The notes under the pieces were generated by a model. It was not told the DNA's origin, did no database searches, and was given only the letters and a program-made list of their open reading frames with translations. From Reyranella sp. (lineage in GTDB: Bacteria; Pseudomonadota; Alphaproteobacteria; Reyranellales; Reyranellaceae): a stretch of 64,000 nucleotides of DNA. Where the stretch lies: assembly GCF_004297405.1 (NCBI RefSeq), contig NZ_SCVC01000007.1, positions 1-64,000 of the forward strand. The letters run 5' to 3'. The position numbers were made by a program, and so were the translations under genes. Below are positions 29,657 to 37,734 of the stretch, piece after piece; position 1 is the stretch's first letter; every line of letters starts with the position of its first letter.

Positions 29657-31633
29657 TTACCGCGTCGCGCCGAGGAGCGCCACGGCCTGTGCCGCGAGCT
29701 GATCGATCGCGCGCTTAGCCGCTAGATGATCCTCGGCGCGCGATAGCCATCCCGTCGTTGCCCGTGCGGTCTGGGGCGGCATCGACTTCACCAGCTCTGC
29801 CGCCTTGCCGAGATCGCCGGCTTCGACGGCCGCTTCGGCGCGGGCCAGCTTGGCCTCGACGCTGTCACCCTGGACGTCGGCGCCGACACGGCGCAGCGAG
29901 ACGAGGTTGCGCACCTTGCCCATGAGCCGTTCGCCGAACGAATCGTCGGCGACATCGTCGGCCAGGGCCGCCTTGGCCATCGCCGGAAAGGCGGCCGCGA
30001 GAGCGGCACGCGAACTGACGCCGGACTGGGCATAGGGCTGCAGGGCCGTGACGACTTCGCCGAGCTTGGCGTCGCTTTGTGCCAGCGGCGCCAGTAGTTT
30101 GAGGTCGGCGGCGAAGGGCAGGCCGGAGTCGAGGGCGGCATTCAGCCGGGCCGCAATGCCGATCACGGCCGAGGCGTTGGCGGCGGCCAGGGCTTTCTGC
30201 TCGCCGGCGCCGCGTGCGCTCGCTTCGCTGCGCGCCTTGTCGACGGCATCGGCCAGCACCTTGGCCTGATCGCGTTGACCGGACACCGCCTGGTCGAGCG
30301 ACTGCAGGGCATTGCGCAACGTGGCGATCTCGAGCTTCAGCGTCGAGATCTCCCTCTCTTGGTCCGGGTTCGGCGCGGCCACACTGGCCGCTGGCGGAGC
30401 GGGGTCGGGGGCCGGTGCAGACGCAGGGCGGCTTTCAAGCGCCTCGACCTTGCGACGCAACTCGGCGATGGCGGGATCCGGCGCCGATGGCGGAGATGGA
30501 GCCGCGGCAGGTCGCTCGGCTACCGTCGTCGACAGCGCACGCAGACGCTTCTCGAGGTCGTCGAGCTTGACCATCATTTCAGCGCGTGCGGCCGTGACTG
30601 TCGCCGTGGCGGCCGCGGCAGCATCCTGACGGACGGCCTGAAGGTCTAGCGCGGGCGTCGGCGCCGGCACGGCGGCCTCGCCGCGCCACAGGTTACGGAT
30701 CTCGGCGGGCCAGTAGGGCAATGAAACCAATGCCCCTGCCAGCACGAGGCAGGACGACACGATGCCGGTGAAGAAGGCGCCCACCACGCCGATGCCGCGG
30801 CGCGTCTGGACAGGTGGAGGAGCAGTGGAGGCAATGGGCGGCTCGGGATCGGCAGAAGCGCGATCGGGAGAAGAAGGTGTGTCGCTCATGGTGCTCGGTC
30901 CTTCTACGCCGGTGGCGGCAAGTCGGTCGATTTCGTCGAGAACGGCCTGACGGGTCGGTCGTGTCGCCGCCACGACCGTCTTGAACGGCAATGTTTTCAA
31001 GGGAGCGGCCGCGGTCGGGCTGATGGCGATGGCCGTGACACCGGTGAGCGCGCTCGACACGCCCGCCTCCTGCACCAGCCGCACGAACAGGTCGGCGGCG
31101 CGCGGCGAGAAGAAGGTCGCGGCATCGAGGGCGCGGCCTTCGATCGCGGCACGCGCCGAATCGGGCAGGGCGGTTTCCTTGCGCGCATCGTAGAGCGCGA
31201 AACGGCGGACCTCGAAGCCGTCGGGCTTCAGTGCCTCCGCAAAGTCGAGGGCGATGTCGGCGCCCGACACGTGCACCAGCGGTCCCGATTTGGGATCAAG
31301 CTTCTCCCGGACCAAATCGGCGAGCGCCAGACCATCGCCTGATGCCGAGGCAACGGCGCTGAAGCCCAACCCTTCGGCTGTCGAAGCAGTGGTGTCGCCG
31401 ACGGCAAGGATCGGCCGGCCGCGTTGATCGCTTGCCTCGGCGAGCGCCCGCGCGCCATTGGCGCTGGTCAGCAGAACCGCCTGGGCGGCCGAGAGCGCTG
31501 CGGAGAACCCTGCAGGTGGCCGCAGAATCTGCAGATGAAACAACGGTGCGATCACGGGCGCATGGCCGCGCTCGCCTAGCGCTGCCGCCAGCGTTGTCGC
31601 CTCGCGTTCCGGCCGGGTGATCAGCACGCGCAT
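29657..31633 (-). CDS. hemD: Uroporphyrinogen-III synthase fused to mitofilin/Mic60-like membrane protein
   Basis: One uninterrupted frame of 658 residues joins two proteins usually encoded separately. Residues 1-240 are HemD, which closes hydroxymethylbilane to uroporphyrinogen III (MRVLITRPEREATTLAAAL, VLLTSANGARAL, TFFSPRAADLFVRLV). Residues about 250-278 are a Pro/Ser/Ala linker. A membrane helix lies at about 280-306 (GIGVVGAFFTGIVSSCLVLA), then Ala/Pro-rich and coiled-coil segments, and a C-terminal mitofilin domain (FGERLMGKVRNLVSLRRVG). Met249 (MSDTPSSPDRAS, codon at 30887-30889) would be a normal Mic60 start and has AAGGA 9 nt upstream, so separate Mic60 may also be made. ATG at 31631-31633 is the likely hemD start. 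hemC is not adjacent. Confidence 0.9.
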   Translation of the reverse strand: MRVLITRPEREATTLAAALGERGHAPVIAPLFHLQILRPPAGFSAALSAAQAVLLTSANGARALAEASDQRGRPILAVGDTTASTAEGLGFSAVASASGDGLALADLVREKLDPKSGPLVHVSGADIALDFAEALKPDGFEVRRFALYDARKETALPDSARAAIEGRALDAATFFSPRAADLFVRLVQEAGVSSALTGVTAIAISPTAAAPLKTLPFKTVVAATRPTRQAVLDEIDRLAATGVEGPSTMSDTPSSPDRASADPEPPIASTAPPPVQTRRGIGVVGAFFTGIVSSCLVLAGALVSLPYWPAEIRNLWRGEAAVPAPTPALDLQAVRQDAAAAATATVTAARAEMMVKLDDLEKRLRALSTTVAERPAAAPSPPSAPDPAIAELRRKVEALESRPASAPAPDPAPPAASVAAPNPDQEREISTLKLEIATLRNALQSLDQAVSGQRDQAKVLADAVDKARSEASARGAGEQKALAAANASAVIGIAARLNAALDSGLPFAADLKLLAPLAQSDAKLGEVVTALQPYAQSGVSSRAALAAAFPAMAKAALADDVADDSFGERLMGKVRNLVSLRRVGADVQGDSVEAKLARAEAAVEAGDLGKAAELVKSMPPQTARATTGWLSRAEDHLAAKRAIDQLAAQAVALLGATR

Positions 31634-31679
31634 GACGTCTCCGTAGCCGGGGCTTCCCGCCGACGCAACGACAGAGAAG

Positions 31680-32144
31680 CTACAGGAGGACGACGCCTTC
31701 CAGCGCCAGCAATTTGCGTTTGGTCGGCAAGCCCTGTCCGCCGGAGAAGCCGCCTTCCTTGCCGCCGCTGCCCAGGACACGATGGCAGGGCACGATGATC
31801 GGGATGGGATTGCGCCCGCACGCCATGCCGATCGCCCGTGGCCCGGAGCTCAGCGCCATCGCCATGCCGCCATAGGTCGCAGTCTCGCCGTAGGGAATCT
31901 CGCTCATCATCCTCCACACGCTCTTCTGGAAATCAGTGCCGCGTGCAGCGAGTGGCAGCTCAAAGCGTTTGAGCTGGCGGGCGAAGTAGCGTTCGAGCTG
32001 GCGCATAGCCTCTTTCAGTACGGGATTCATGCCCTGGTCCCGCGCCCGCTCGCCGTCACTCGCCCAGCGTAAGCCGGTCAAGGCATCGTGATCGGCCTCG
32101 ATCGCCAGTCGGCCGACCGGGCTCGTGACGTAACAAATTGACAT
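31680..32144 (-). CDS. ogt: Methylated-DNA--protein-cysteine methyltransferase
   Basis: Suicide repair protein that removes O6-alkyl groups from guanine. ATG at 32142-32144 gives 154 residues starting MSICYVTSPVGRLAIEAD, as in Ogt proteins; another in-frame ATG at 32183 is possible, neither has a good ribosome site. Acceptor Cys120 is in the diagnostic IIVPCHRVLG. Upstream elements GTDFQKSVWRMMSEIPYGET and RAIGMACGRNPIP match the DNA-binding and active-site helices. The sequence ends 46 nt before hemD-mic60 in the same direction. Confidence 0.95.
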   Translation of the reverse strand: MSICYVTSPVGRLAIEADHDALTGLRWASDGERARDQGMNPVLKEAMRQLERYFARQLKRFELPLAARGTDFQKSVWRMMSEIPYGETATYGGMAMALSSGPRAIGMACGRNPIPIIVPCHRVLGSGGKEGGFSGGQGLPTKRKLLALEGVVLL

Positions 32145-32205
32145 GTTGCGAGCGTAGCGTCGGGCGCCGGCATTTGCCAACATAGGGTGAATGTCAGGGG
32201 GAGTG

Positions 32206-33603
32206 ATGAGCAAGGGCCTGCGATCCTCGTTTGGGGGCCCCAACCGACGCGCGTTCCTGGGCGGCGCGAGCTTGCTGCTGCCTTCGGTGGCGCTCGCCCA
32301 AACGCAGGGCGCACCACGCCGCCAGGCGCCGGCCGAAGCCGGACCGCCGCCGGTCGTGTTCGTGCACGGCAATGGCGATTCGAGTGCGCTCTGGATCAAC
32401 AATATCTGGCGGTTCGAGGCCAACGGCTACAAGCGCAACCAGCTCTTCGCCATCGACTTCGCCTACCCCAACGCCCGCAGCGACGATTCCAAGCCGCAGC
32501 CATTCCGGTCTTCATCCGAAGACCAGATGAAGGAGCTGGCGACATTTGTGGCGCAAGTCCTGAAGGCCACGCGCCGGCGCAAGGTGGCGCTTGTCGGTTC
32601 GTCGCGCGGCGGCAATGCAATCCGCAGCTTCCTGAAGAACGGCGGCGGCGCGGAGCAGGTGAGCCACGCCGTGCTCTGCGGCACGCCCAACAGGGGCATA
32701 GTGATATCCGAGACCATACTGCCCGGCAGCGAGTTCAACGGCGCCTTTCCGTTCCTGAAAGGGCTGAATGCCGGCGCCGACGATCTCATCCCCGGTGTCG
32801 AGCTGATGGCGATCCGCTCCGACAGGAACGACAAATATTCCCAGCCCGACGGCCGCTTCGTCGGCGCCCCCGGCAAGCCGACCGGCGTCGGCTACGACGC
32901 GTCCGAGCTGCGCGGCGCCAAGAACGTGATTCTCGAGGGACTCGACCATCGCGAGGTCGCGTTCCACAAACTCGCTTTTGCGGCGATGTACGAACACATC
33001 ACGGGCAAGGCGCCCGGCAGCATGTTCATCGCGCAGGAGCCGCGGCCGGTGCTGAACGGCAAGGTCACCGGCATCGCTGAAGGCGCCTATACCAACGTCG
33101 CCGCGAGCGGCGCCGAGGTCGAGATCTTCGAAATCGACAGCCGCACCGGTGACCGGCTGAGCGCGGTGGCGCTGCATCGCAAGACCACCGATGAAGACGG
33201 CGTGTGGGGGCCCTTCATTGGCCGCTCGGACGCCTACTACGAGTTCGTGCTCTACATGCCGGGCCAGCCGACGACGCACACCTATCGTTCGCCGTTCCTG
33301 CGGTCGAGCGATGTCGTGCATCTCCGGCCGCAACCCTTCACCAAGGTGGACGAAGGCGCCGGCGCCGTGACGATCATGAGCCGGCCGCGCGGCTATTTCG
33401 GCGTCGGTCGCGACAAGTTCACGCTCGACGGCAAGGTGCCGCCCGGCATCAACGATGGCGTGCCGGGTACATCGACAGGCAGGCTTGCCTTCGAAGCTTC
33501 GCCAGCGCGCACGGTCGTGGCGGTGTTCAACAACGAGACCGTGCCGACCCGCACCTGGCCCGCCAAGGACGGCCACATCGTGGTGGCCGAGTTCCTGAAC
33601 TGA
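32206..33603 (+). CDS. Tat-exported alpha/beta hydrolase, lipase-like with C-terminal beta domain
   Basis: Predicted secreted esterase or lipase of 465 residues. ATG at 32206 has GGGGGAG 2-8 nt upstream. A Tat signal is clear: NRRAFLGGASLLLPSVALAQ at 13-32. The hydrolase domain has oxyanion motif VFVHGNGDSSALW near residue 50 and nucleophile Ser133 in GSSRGG. HREVAFHKLAF likely carries the catalytic histidine near residue 250. The C-terminal 200 residues form a beta-rich region with THTYRSPFLRSSD, resembling the extra domain of the Archaeoglobus AFL-type lipase. That resemblance is by eye. Divergent from ogt by 61 nt. Substrate unknown. Confidence 0.82.
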   Translation: MSKGLRSSFGGPNRRAFLGGASLLLPSVALAQTQGAPRRQAPAEAGPPPVVFVHGNGDSSALWINNIWRFEANGYKRNQLFAIDFAYPNARSDDSKPQPFRSSSEDQMKELATFVAQVLKATRRRKVALVGSSRGGNAIRSFLKNGGGAEQVSHAVLCGTPNRGIVISETILPGSEFNGAFPFLKGLNAGADDLIPGVELMAIRSDRNDKYSQPDGRFVGAPGKPTGVGYDASELRGAKNVILEGLDHREVAFHKLAFAAMYEHITGKAPGSMFIAQEPRPVLNGKVTGIAEGAYTNVAASGAEVEIFEIDSRTGDRLSAVALHRKTTDEDGVWGPFIGRSDAYYEFVLYMPGQPTTHTYRSPFLRSSDVVHLRPQPFTKVDEGAGAVTIMSRPRGYFGVGRDKFTLDGKVPPGINDGVPGTSTGRLAFEASPARTVVAVFNNETVPTRTWPAKDGHIVVAEFLN

Positions 33604-33615
33604 GCCCCCGGTGCT

Positions 33616-34098
33616 CTACTTCTCGTACGTGTAGTGGAAGTTGCAGTGGCTGGCGCCCTGCATGATGGTCTGCGTGCGTTCGAGCTTGAGCTTGGGATCG
33701 TAGCCTTCGCAAAAGGCGCCGTCGCGATTGCAGGAGAGGAGATGGCCGATCTCGCCCAGGCCCATCGCCTTGTAGGTCTCGGCGTAGCGGCAGCGCACGA
33801 CATTGAAGGTGAAACTGCTTTCGCTCTGTTCCTTGACCTCGATCTCGAGCGCCCCGCCCTTGGTCCAGAGCGGCATCACGTCCTGGAAAGCTTTGAGCGA
33901 GGTGCCGCCTGGTGCGGCCGCGGCGAACTGGCGGGCCTGCTCGATCGCCGAACGGCGCACCGACTCCTCGATGGTCTTCTTGGCGACAACCTCGCCATGG
34001 CTCGCCTTCAGGGTCTCGTAGACCTCTTTCAGGATCTCGGCCTCGATCTTTCGCTTCTCGAGCATCGACAGGCCGTCAGGATGGGGGGACTGGCTCAT
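33616..34098 (-). CDS. L-2-amino-thiazoline-4-carboxylic acid hydrolase family protein
   Basis: A 160-residue cytoplasmic protein. ATG at 34096-34098 has GGAGG 6 nt upstream; the frame stays open further up but without protein character. The C-terminal half has the family pattern: FNVVRCRYAETYKAMGLGEI, then GHLLSCNRDGAFCEGYDPKL, then KLERTQTIMQGASHCNFHY. The named member hydrolyses a thiazoline to S-carbamyl cysteine in Pseudomonas, but most relatives are of unknown substrate and the fold is widespread. The conserved Cys and His residues could bind a metal. It converges with the lipase-like gene, 12 nt apart. Confidence 0.8.
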   Translation of the reverse strand: MSQSPHPDGLSMLEKRKIEAEILKEVYETLKASHGEVVAKKTIEESVRRSAIEQARQFAAAAPGGTSLKAFQDVMPLWTKGGALEIEVKEQSESSFTFNVVRCRYAETYKAMGLGEIGHLLSCNRDGAFCEGYDPKLKLERTQTIMQGASHCNFHYTYEK

Positions 34099-34149
34099 GG
34101 CTGCCTCCAACAGGGAAGAATAGAACCTAGCCGGTCCCCGCCATCTTGA

Positions 34150-34167
34150 CATCGGGGCTCCCCGATG
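34150..34167. promoter_or_regulatory. Palindrome between divergent genes, candidate operator
   Basis: CATCGGGG-CT-CCCCGATG is an 8-bp perfect inverted repeat with a 2-nt centre. A TTGACA hexamer at 34146-34151 overlaps its left end on the plus strand. The site is 52 nt upstream of the ATC-hydrolase-family start on the minus strand and about 200 nt upstream of argC. It could be an operator or a small RNA hairpin; there is no T-run. Role is inference. Confidence 0.35.
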
Positions 34168-34370
34168 AAATATCCGGCCCACCATGATCCAGCCGTCCGC
34201 TCTCTTCCGGTCGCGACGTCGCCGCTTTTCCAAGCGGCGTGAAGACGCGCGCGCGTAACAGGCGCGCCGTATCGTGAAGCCGCTGGAGAGGATCAGGCGG
34301 CTTCCCATCACCTTCTTCTCCAGTTGGCCGAGTTTCCAAAGGCCCTGAATCCGAGAGAAAGAAGCCCAGC

Positions 34371-35336
34371 ATGAGCACGAACAAGACCAAGATTTTCATC
34401 GACGGCCAGCACGGCACGACCGGGCTCAAGATCCACGAGCGCCTGAAGGACCGGCCGGACGTCGAACTGCTCGAACTGCCGATGGCCGATCGCAAGGATC
34501 TGGCCAAGCGGGTCGAGATCACCAAGGCCGCTGACATCGCCGTCCTCTGCCTTCCCGACGCGGCGGTGAAGGAGCTGATGGCTGCCGTCGGCGACGCCGA
34601 CACCTGCGTGATCGACGCTAGCACGGCGCATCGTGTCGCCGACAACTGGACCTTCGGCTTTCCGGAGATGACCAAGACGCAGCGCCAGAAGCTGCTGGAC
34701 TCGAACCGGATCAGCAACCCCGGTTGCTATTCGACGGGCGGCATCGCGCTGATGCATCCGCTGGTCGAGGCCGGCGTCATCCGCAAGGACGCGACTCCGG
34801 CCGTGTTCGGTGTCTCGGGCTACACCGGCGGCGGCAAGGAGCTGATCGCGGTTCATGAAGGCACGCCGGACGTCGAGCCGTTCGGCGTCTACGGTGTCGA
34901 GCTGACGCACAAGCATGTGCCGGAGATGCAGAAGTATTCCGGCCTGGCGCATGCGCCGCTCTTCGTGCCGTCGGTCGGTCACTATGCCCAGGGCATGCTG
35001 GTCATGGTGCCGATCACGCGCGACATCGTAGGCAAGAAGGTGACGGCGAAGGACGTACACAAGGTGCTGGCCGACCACTATGCCGGCGAGACCTTCGTCA
35101 CCGTTCGGCCGCTCGCCGACCGCAAGTGGCTGGAGCGCGACCGGTTCCTGCGGGCCGACCGGCTGACCGACACGAACTCGATGGAGCTCGCGGTCTACGG
35201 CAACGACGCCGAGGAGAACATCCTGGTCGTGGCGTCGCTCGACAATCTCGGCAAGGGCGCGTCGGGCGCCGCAGTGCAGGTGATCAACCTCAAGACCGGC
35301 GTCGACGAAACGACGGGCCTCGCCGTCGCGGCCTAA
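34371..35336 (+). CDS. argC: N-acetyl-gamma-glutamyl-phosphate reductase (type 2)
   Basis: Third step of arginine synthesis, NADPH-dependent reduction of N-acetylglutamyl phosphate. At 321 residues it is the shorter type-2 ArgC. The N-terminus is KIFIDGQHGTTGLKIHERL, with the GTTG loop binding the cofactor. Catalytic Cys119 lies in SNPGCYSTGGIAL. Later motifs are VSGYTGGGKELIA and VELTHKHVPEMQ, which carries the active-site histidine. Monocistronic, with a strong hairpin terminator 24 nt after the stop. Confidence 0.97.
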   Translation: MSTNKTKIFIDGQHGTTGLKIHERLKDRPDVELLELPMADRKDLAKRVEITKAADIAVLCLPDAAVKELMAAVGDADTCVIDASTAHRVADNWTFGFPEMTKTQRQKLLDSNRISNPGCYSTGGIALMHPLVEAGVIRKDATPAVFGVSGYTGGGKELIAVHEGTPDVEPFGVYGVELTHKHVPEMQKYSGLAHAPLFVPSVGHYAQGMLVMVPITRDIVGKKVTAKDVHKVLADHYAGETFVTVRPLADRKWLERDRFLRADRLTDTNSMELAVYGNDAEENILVVASLDNLGKGASGAAVQVINLKTGVDETTGLAVAA

Positions 35337-35359
35337 CACTACAAGCTATCTGCCAGAAC

Positions 35360-35389
35360 AAATGCCCGGTCCGCGAGGACCGGGCATTT
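35360..35389 (+). terminator. Rho-independent terminator of argC
   Basis: A perfect 13-bp stem (arms 35360-35372 and 35377-35389, left arm AAATGCCCGGTCC) with a GCGA tetraloop, followed by a T-containing tract (TCTATT). It starts 23 nt after the argC stop codon. The A/T ends of the stem give it the A-stem-T layout of intrinsic terminators. Confidence 0.85.
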
Positions 35390-35660
35390 CTATTGGGGAG
35401 AAGAATTTTTCCCAGCGGCTGGTCGAAACGCCCGGTTCGTTCTGTTTGGCTCTGAAATACGGTAACTGCCGCCATTGTCTGTGCCTCTAATCGAGGGCAT
35501 TTCAGCAGGGTCGCAAGACTGCTACCTAGAGACGACAATGACTCGCCCAACTCTCCTTCTTCGCTCGACCTGTCGATGCGGCATGTGCCGCAGGACCTAA
35601 GACGACAGTTTTCAGAGTCGAGTCCGGCCCCCTGAGCAAGGGGCCACGAAGGAGTTAGTC
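35390..35660 (+). promoter_or_regulatory. Non-coding leader before small protein gene, with hairpins
   Basis: The argC to small-protein gap is 324 nt; after the terminator about 270 nt remain without a gene I can support. It holds two inverted repeats: GCGGCA-TG-TGCCGC at 35578-35591, and GGCCCC with GGGGCC (arms 35626-35631 and 35640-35645, 8-nt loop). The second hairpin ends 5 nt before the ribosome site GAAGGAG of the 62-residue protein. A structured 5' leader or a small RNA is possible; I recognise no known riboswitch. Confidence 0.4.
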
Positions 35661-35849
35661 ATGTCAGAGCCATTCATCGTCGAGATCTGGGGCGAGCCTG
35701 CGGGCATCGTCCTGCGCGACGGCAACGCCTTTCGCTTTCACGCCACCGCCCGTCCGTTCTTCGAGCTGGACGGCACGCAGTTCACCACACCCGGCCATGC
35801 GCGCCTGGCGGCGGCGCGACTGAGCCCGGCGCGCGTGAACGCTCGCTGA
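35661..35849 (+). CDS. Small protein of unknown function (62 aa)
   Basis: ATG at 35661 has a good ribosome site (GAAGGAG, 7 nt spacing), which supports this being translated. The 62 residues (beginning MSEPFIVEIWGEPAGIVLRD) contain no membrane segment, signal or cysteine. The pattern of short beta-strands (VEIWGEPAGIVLRD, FRFHATARPFFEL) and a C-terminal Ala/Arg helix (GHARLAAARLSPARV) looks like a small folded domain. I do not recognise a family. A hairpin lies just before the ribosome site. The next gene, an ABC binding protein, starts 29 nt after the stop and may be co-transcribed. Confidence 0.65.
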   Translation: MSEPFIVEIWGEPAGIVLRDGNAFRFHATARPFFELDGTQFTTPGHARLAAARLSPARVNAR

Positions 35850-35878
35850 AGCCGTCCTTTATATCTGGAAAGAGCATC

Positions 35879-36925
35879 ATGATTCCGACCTTCGTCCAGC
35901 GCCGTGCCTTCCTGGCCGGCGGCGCGTCACTCCTCGCTGCGCCTGCGATCCTGTCGCGGACCGCGGCGGCCCAGGGAGCTCGCGTGCCCGTCCGCGTCGG
36001 CAACATCCCGGTGATCGGCGTCGCGCCGATCCTGGTCGCCGACAAGGAGGGCTGGGCGAAGGAAGCGGGGCTCGATCTCGCCTTCACGACCTTCCAATCC
36101 GGGCCTCACGCCATCCAGGCGCTGGCCTCGGGCACCGTCGATGTCTACGTCGCGGGCATCGCCCCGCTGGGTGTCGCGCGTTCGCGTGGCATCGACGTAA
36201 AGGTGGTAGCCGCCACTGCGACCGGCGAGAACGTGTTCGTCGGCAGTCCGCGGCTCGCCCAACACTTCGCCGAAGGCGTTACGCCGGCCGAGGCGTTCAA
36301 GCGTTATCGTGCAGCGACCGGCAAGGCGGCGCGGCTGGCCACGCAGCCTGCCGGCTCGGTGCCGAACACGACCCTGCAGTATTGGCTGTGGGAAGTGATC
36401 AAGGCCAATCGCGAGGACGTCGAGGTCGTCGCCATGGGCATCGATGCCACGCAGCAGGCGGTGCTGGCTGATGTCGTCGAAGGCGCCACGGTGCGGGAGC
36501 CGGCGCTGTCGATCATCCAGAAGAACAATCCCGGCATCAAACTGATCGAAGTCGGCGACAAGCTGTTTCCGGGGCAACCCGGCACGGTGGTCGGCGTGTC
36601 GGGTGCGTTCCTCGCCAAGCATCCCGTGGCGGTCCAGAGCTTGGTCGACTCGCTGGTCCGCGCCGGGGATCTTTTGACGCGCGATCCTGATCGTGCGGCG
36701 CCCGCCGTTGCGGCGACGCTCGCCAAGGGCATCGTCGATCTCGAGATCATCAAGGCGGCGCTCAAGTCGCCTGCCACCAAGTTCGTCATCGATCCGCGTC
36801 AGGTCATCGCGCCGGCCAAGGCGATGGAGGCCTATCAGGTCAAGCTCGGCTCCCTCAAGGAAGCGGCCAACCTCGATGACCTGTTCGACGTGCGCTTCTT
36901 CGAGAAGGCGCGGCGGCCGGGCTGA
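35879..36925 (+). CDS. ABC transporter substrate-binding protein, NitT/TauT (SsuA-like) type
   Basis: Periplasmic binding protein of 348 residues with a Tat-like leader, QRRAFLAGGASLLAAPAILS at about 9-28. The mature part has the family pattern: VRVGNIPVIGVAPILVADKE, FQSGPHAIQALASGTVDVYV and AGIAPLGVARSRGIDVKVVA. Family members bind nitrate, taurine, sulfonates, or pyrimidine precursors. Ligand here is unknown. It is the first gene of a compact three-gene transporter operon; its stop TGA shares a base with the permease ATG. Confidence 0.92.
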   Translation: MIPTFVQRRAFLAGGASLLAAPAILSRTAAAQGARVPVRVGNIPVIGVAPILVADKEGWAKEAGLDLAFTTFQSGPHAIQALASGTVDVYVAGIAPLGVARSRGIDVKVVAATATGENVFVGSPRLAQHFAEGVTPAEAFKRYRAATGKAARLATQPAGSVPNTTLQYWLWEVIKANREDVEVVAMGIDATQQAVLADVVEGATVREPALSIIQKNNPGIKLIEVGDKLFPGQPGTVVGVSGAFLAKHPVAVQSLVDSLVRAGDLLTRDPDRAAPAVAATLAKGIVDLEIIKAALKSPATKFVIDPRQVIAPAKAMEAYQVKLGSLKEAANLDDLFDVRFFEKARRPG

Positions 36926-37734
36926 TGGCGCTCACTGAAACTGCGGCCCTGCCGGTCGCTCCCGCGGCGCGGCGTGCCCGGCTGAACGCGTTCAGCTCCG
37001 TTGGGCTGGGCGCGGCGGGTCTGCTCGCCTTCCTGCTGATCTGGCAGGCGGTGCCGTCGCTCAGCCTCGTCAATCCGATGATGCTGCCGGGGCCGCTCGC
37101 CATTCCTGCGGCCTTTCAGAGCGAACTCGCTTCGGGCATGTGGCTCACGGCGGTCACCGGAAGCCTCAGTCACTACACGCTGGGCCTCGTTGTGGGTTCG
37201 GCGCTGGGCATCGCGCTCGGCGTACTCACCGGCATGTCGCGGGTTGCCGAGGACCTGACCTCGTGGGTCGTGCGTGTATTGCGGCCGATCCCCGGTCTCG
37301 CCTGGGCGCCGTTTGCCATCATCTGGTTCGGCGTCACGCCCTCGGCCGCGGTGTTCATCATCACCATCTCGGTCTTCTGGATCGTGTTCTTCGCGGCCCA
37401 TGGCGCGGTGCGGGCCGTCGACCGCGACCTGCTCGAAGTGGCCGATGCGTTTGGCTTTCGCGCCGCGCATGAGAAGCTCTTCAAGATCTATTTGCCGGCG
37501 GCGATGCCCGGCATCCTGGTCGGCCTGCGCACCGCGCTTGGTCAGGCGTGGATGGCGGTCGTGGCTGCCGAAATCTTCGGCGTGCCCGGTCTTGGTCACC
37601 GCATGATCGAAGCCTCGGCGTTGCTCGCGACGGATATCGTCATCGTCTACATGCTGACCATGGCCGCGCTCTACGGCCTGCTCGATTCCCTGTTCCTGCT
37701 CCTCCAGAACTGGCTGCTGCGATGGAAAGCGTAA
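36925..37734 (+). CDS. ABC transporter permease, NitT/TauT (SsuC-like) type
   Basis: Inner-membrane subunit of 269 residues with about six membrane helices (first at about 24-45). The cytoplasmic loop that contacts the ATPase is EVADAFGFRAAHEKLFKIYL followed by PAAMPGILVGLRTALGQAW, the EAA motif. RPIPGLAWAPFAIIWFG is typical of the SsuC/TauC group. The start overlaps the binding-protein stop by 1 nt, and the stop lies 13 nt inside the ATPase gene. Confidence 0.95.
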   Translation: MALTETAALPVAPAARRARLNAFSSVGLGAAGLLAFLLIWQAVPSLSLVNPMMLPGPLAIPAAFQSELASGMWLTAVTGSLSHYTLGLVVGSALGIALGVLTGMSRVAEDLTSWVVRVLRPIPGLAWAPFAIIWFGVTPSAAVFIITISVFWIVFFAAHGAVRAVDRDLLEVADAFGFRAAHEKLFKIYLPAAMPGILVGLRTALGQAWMAVVAAEIFGVPGLGHRMIEASALLATDIVIVYMLTMAALYGLLDSLFLLLQNWLLRWKA

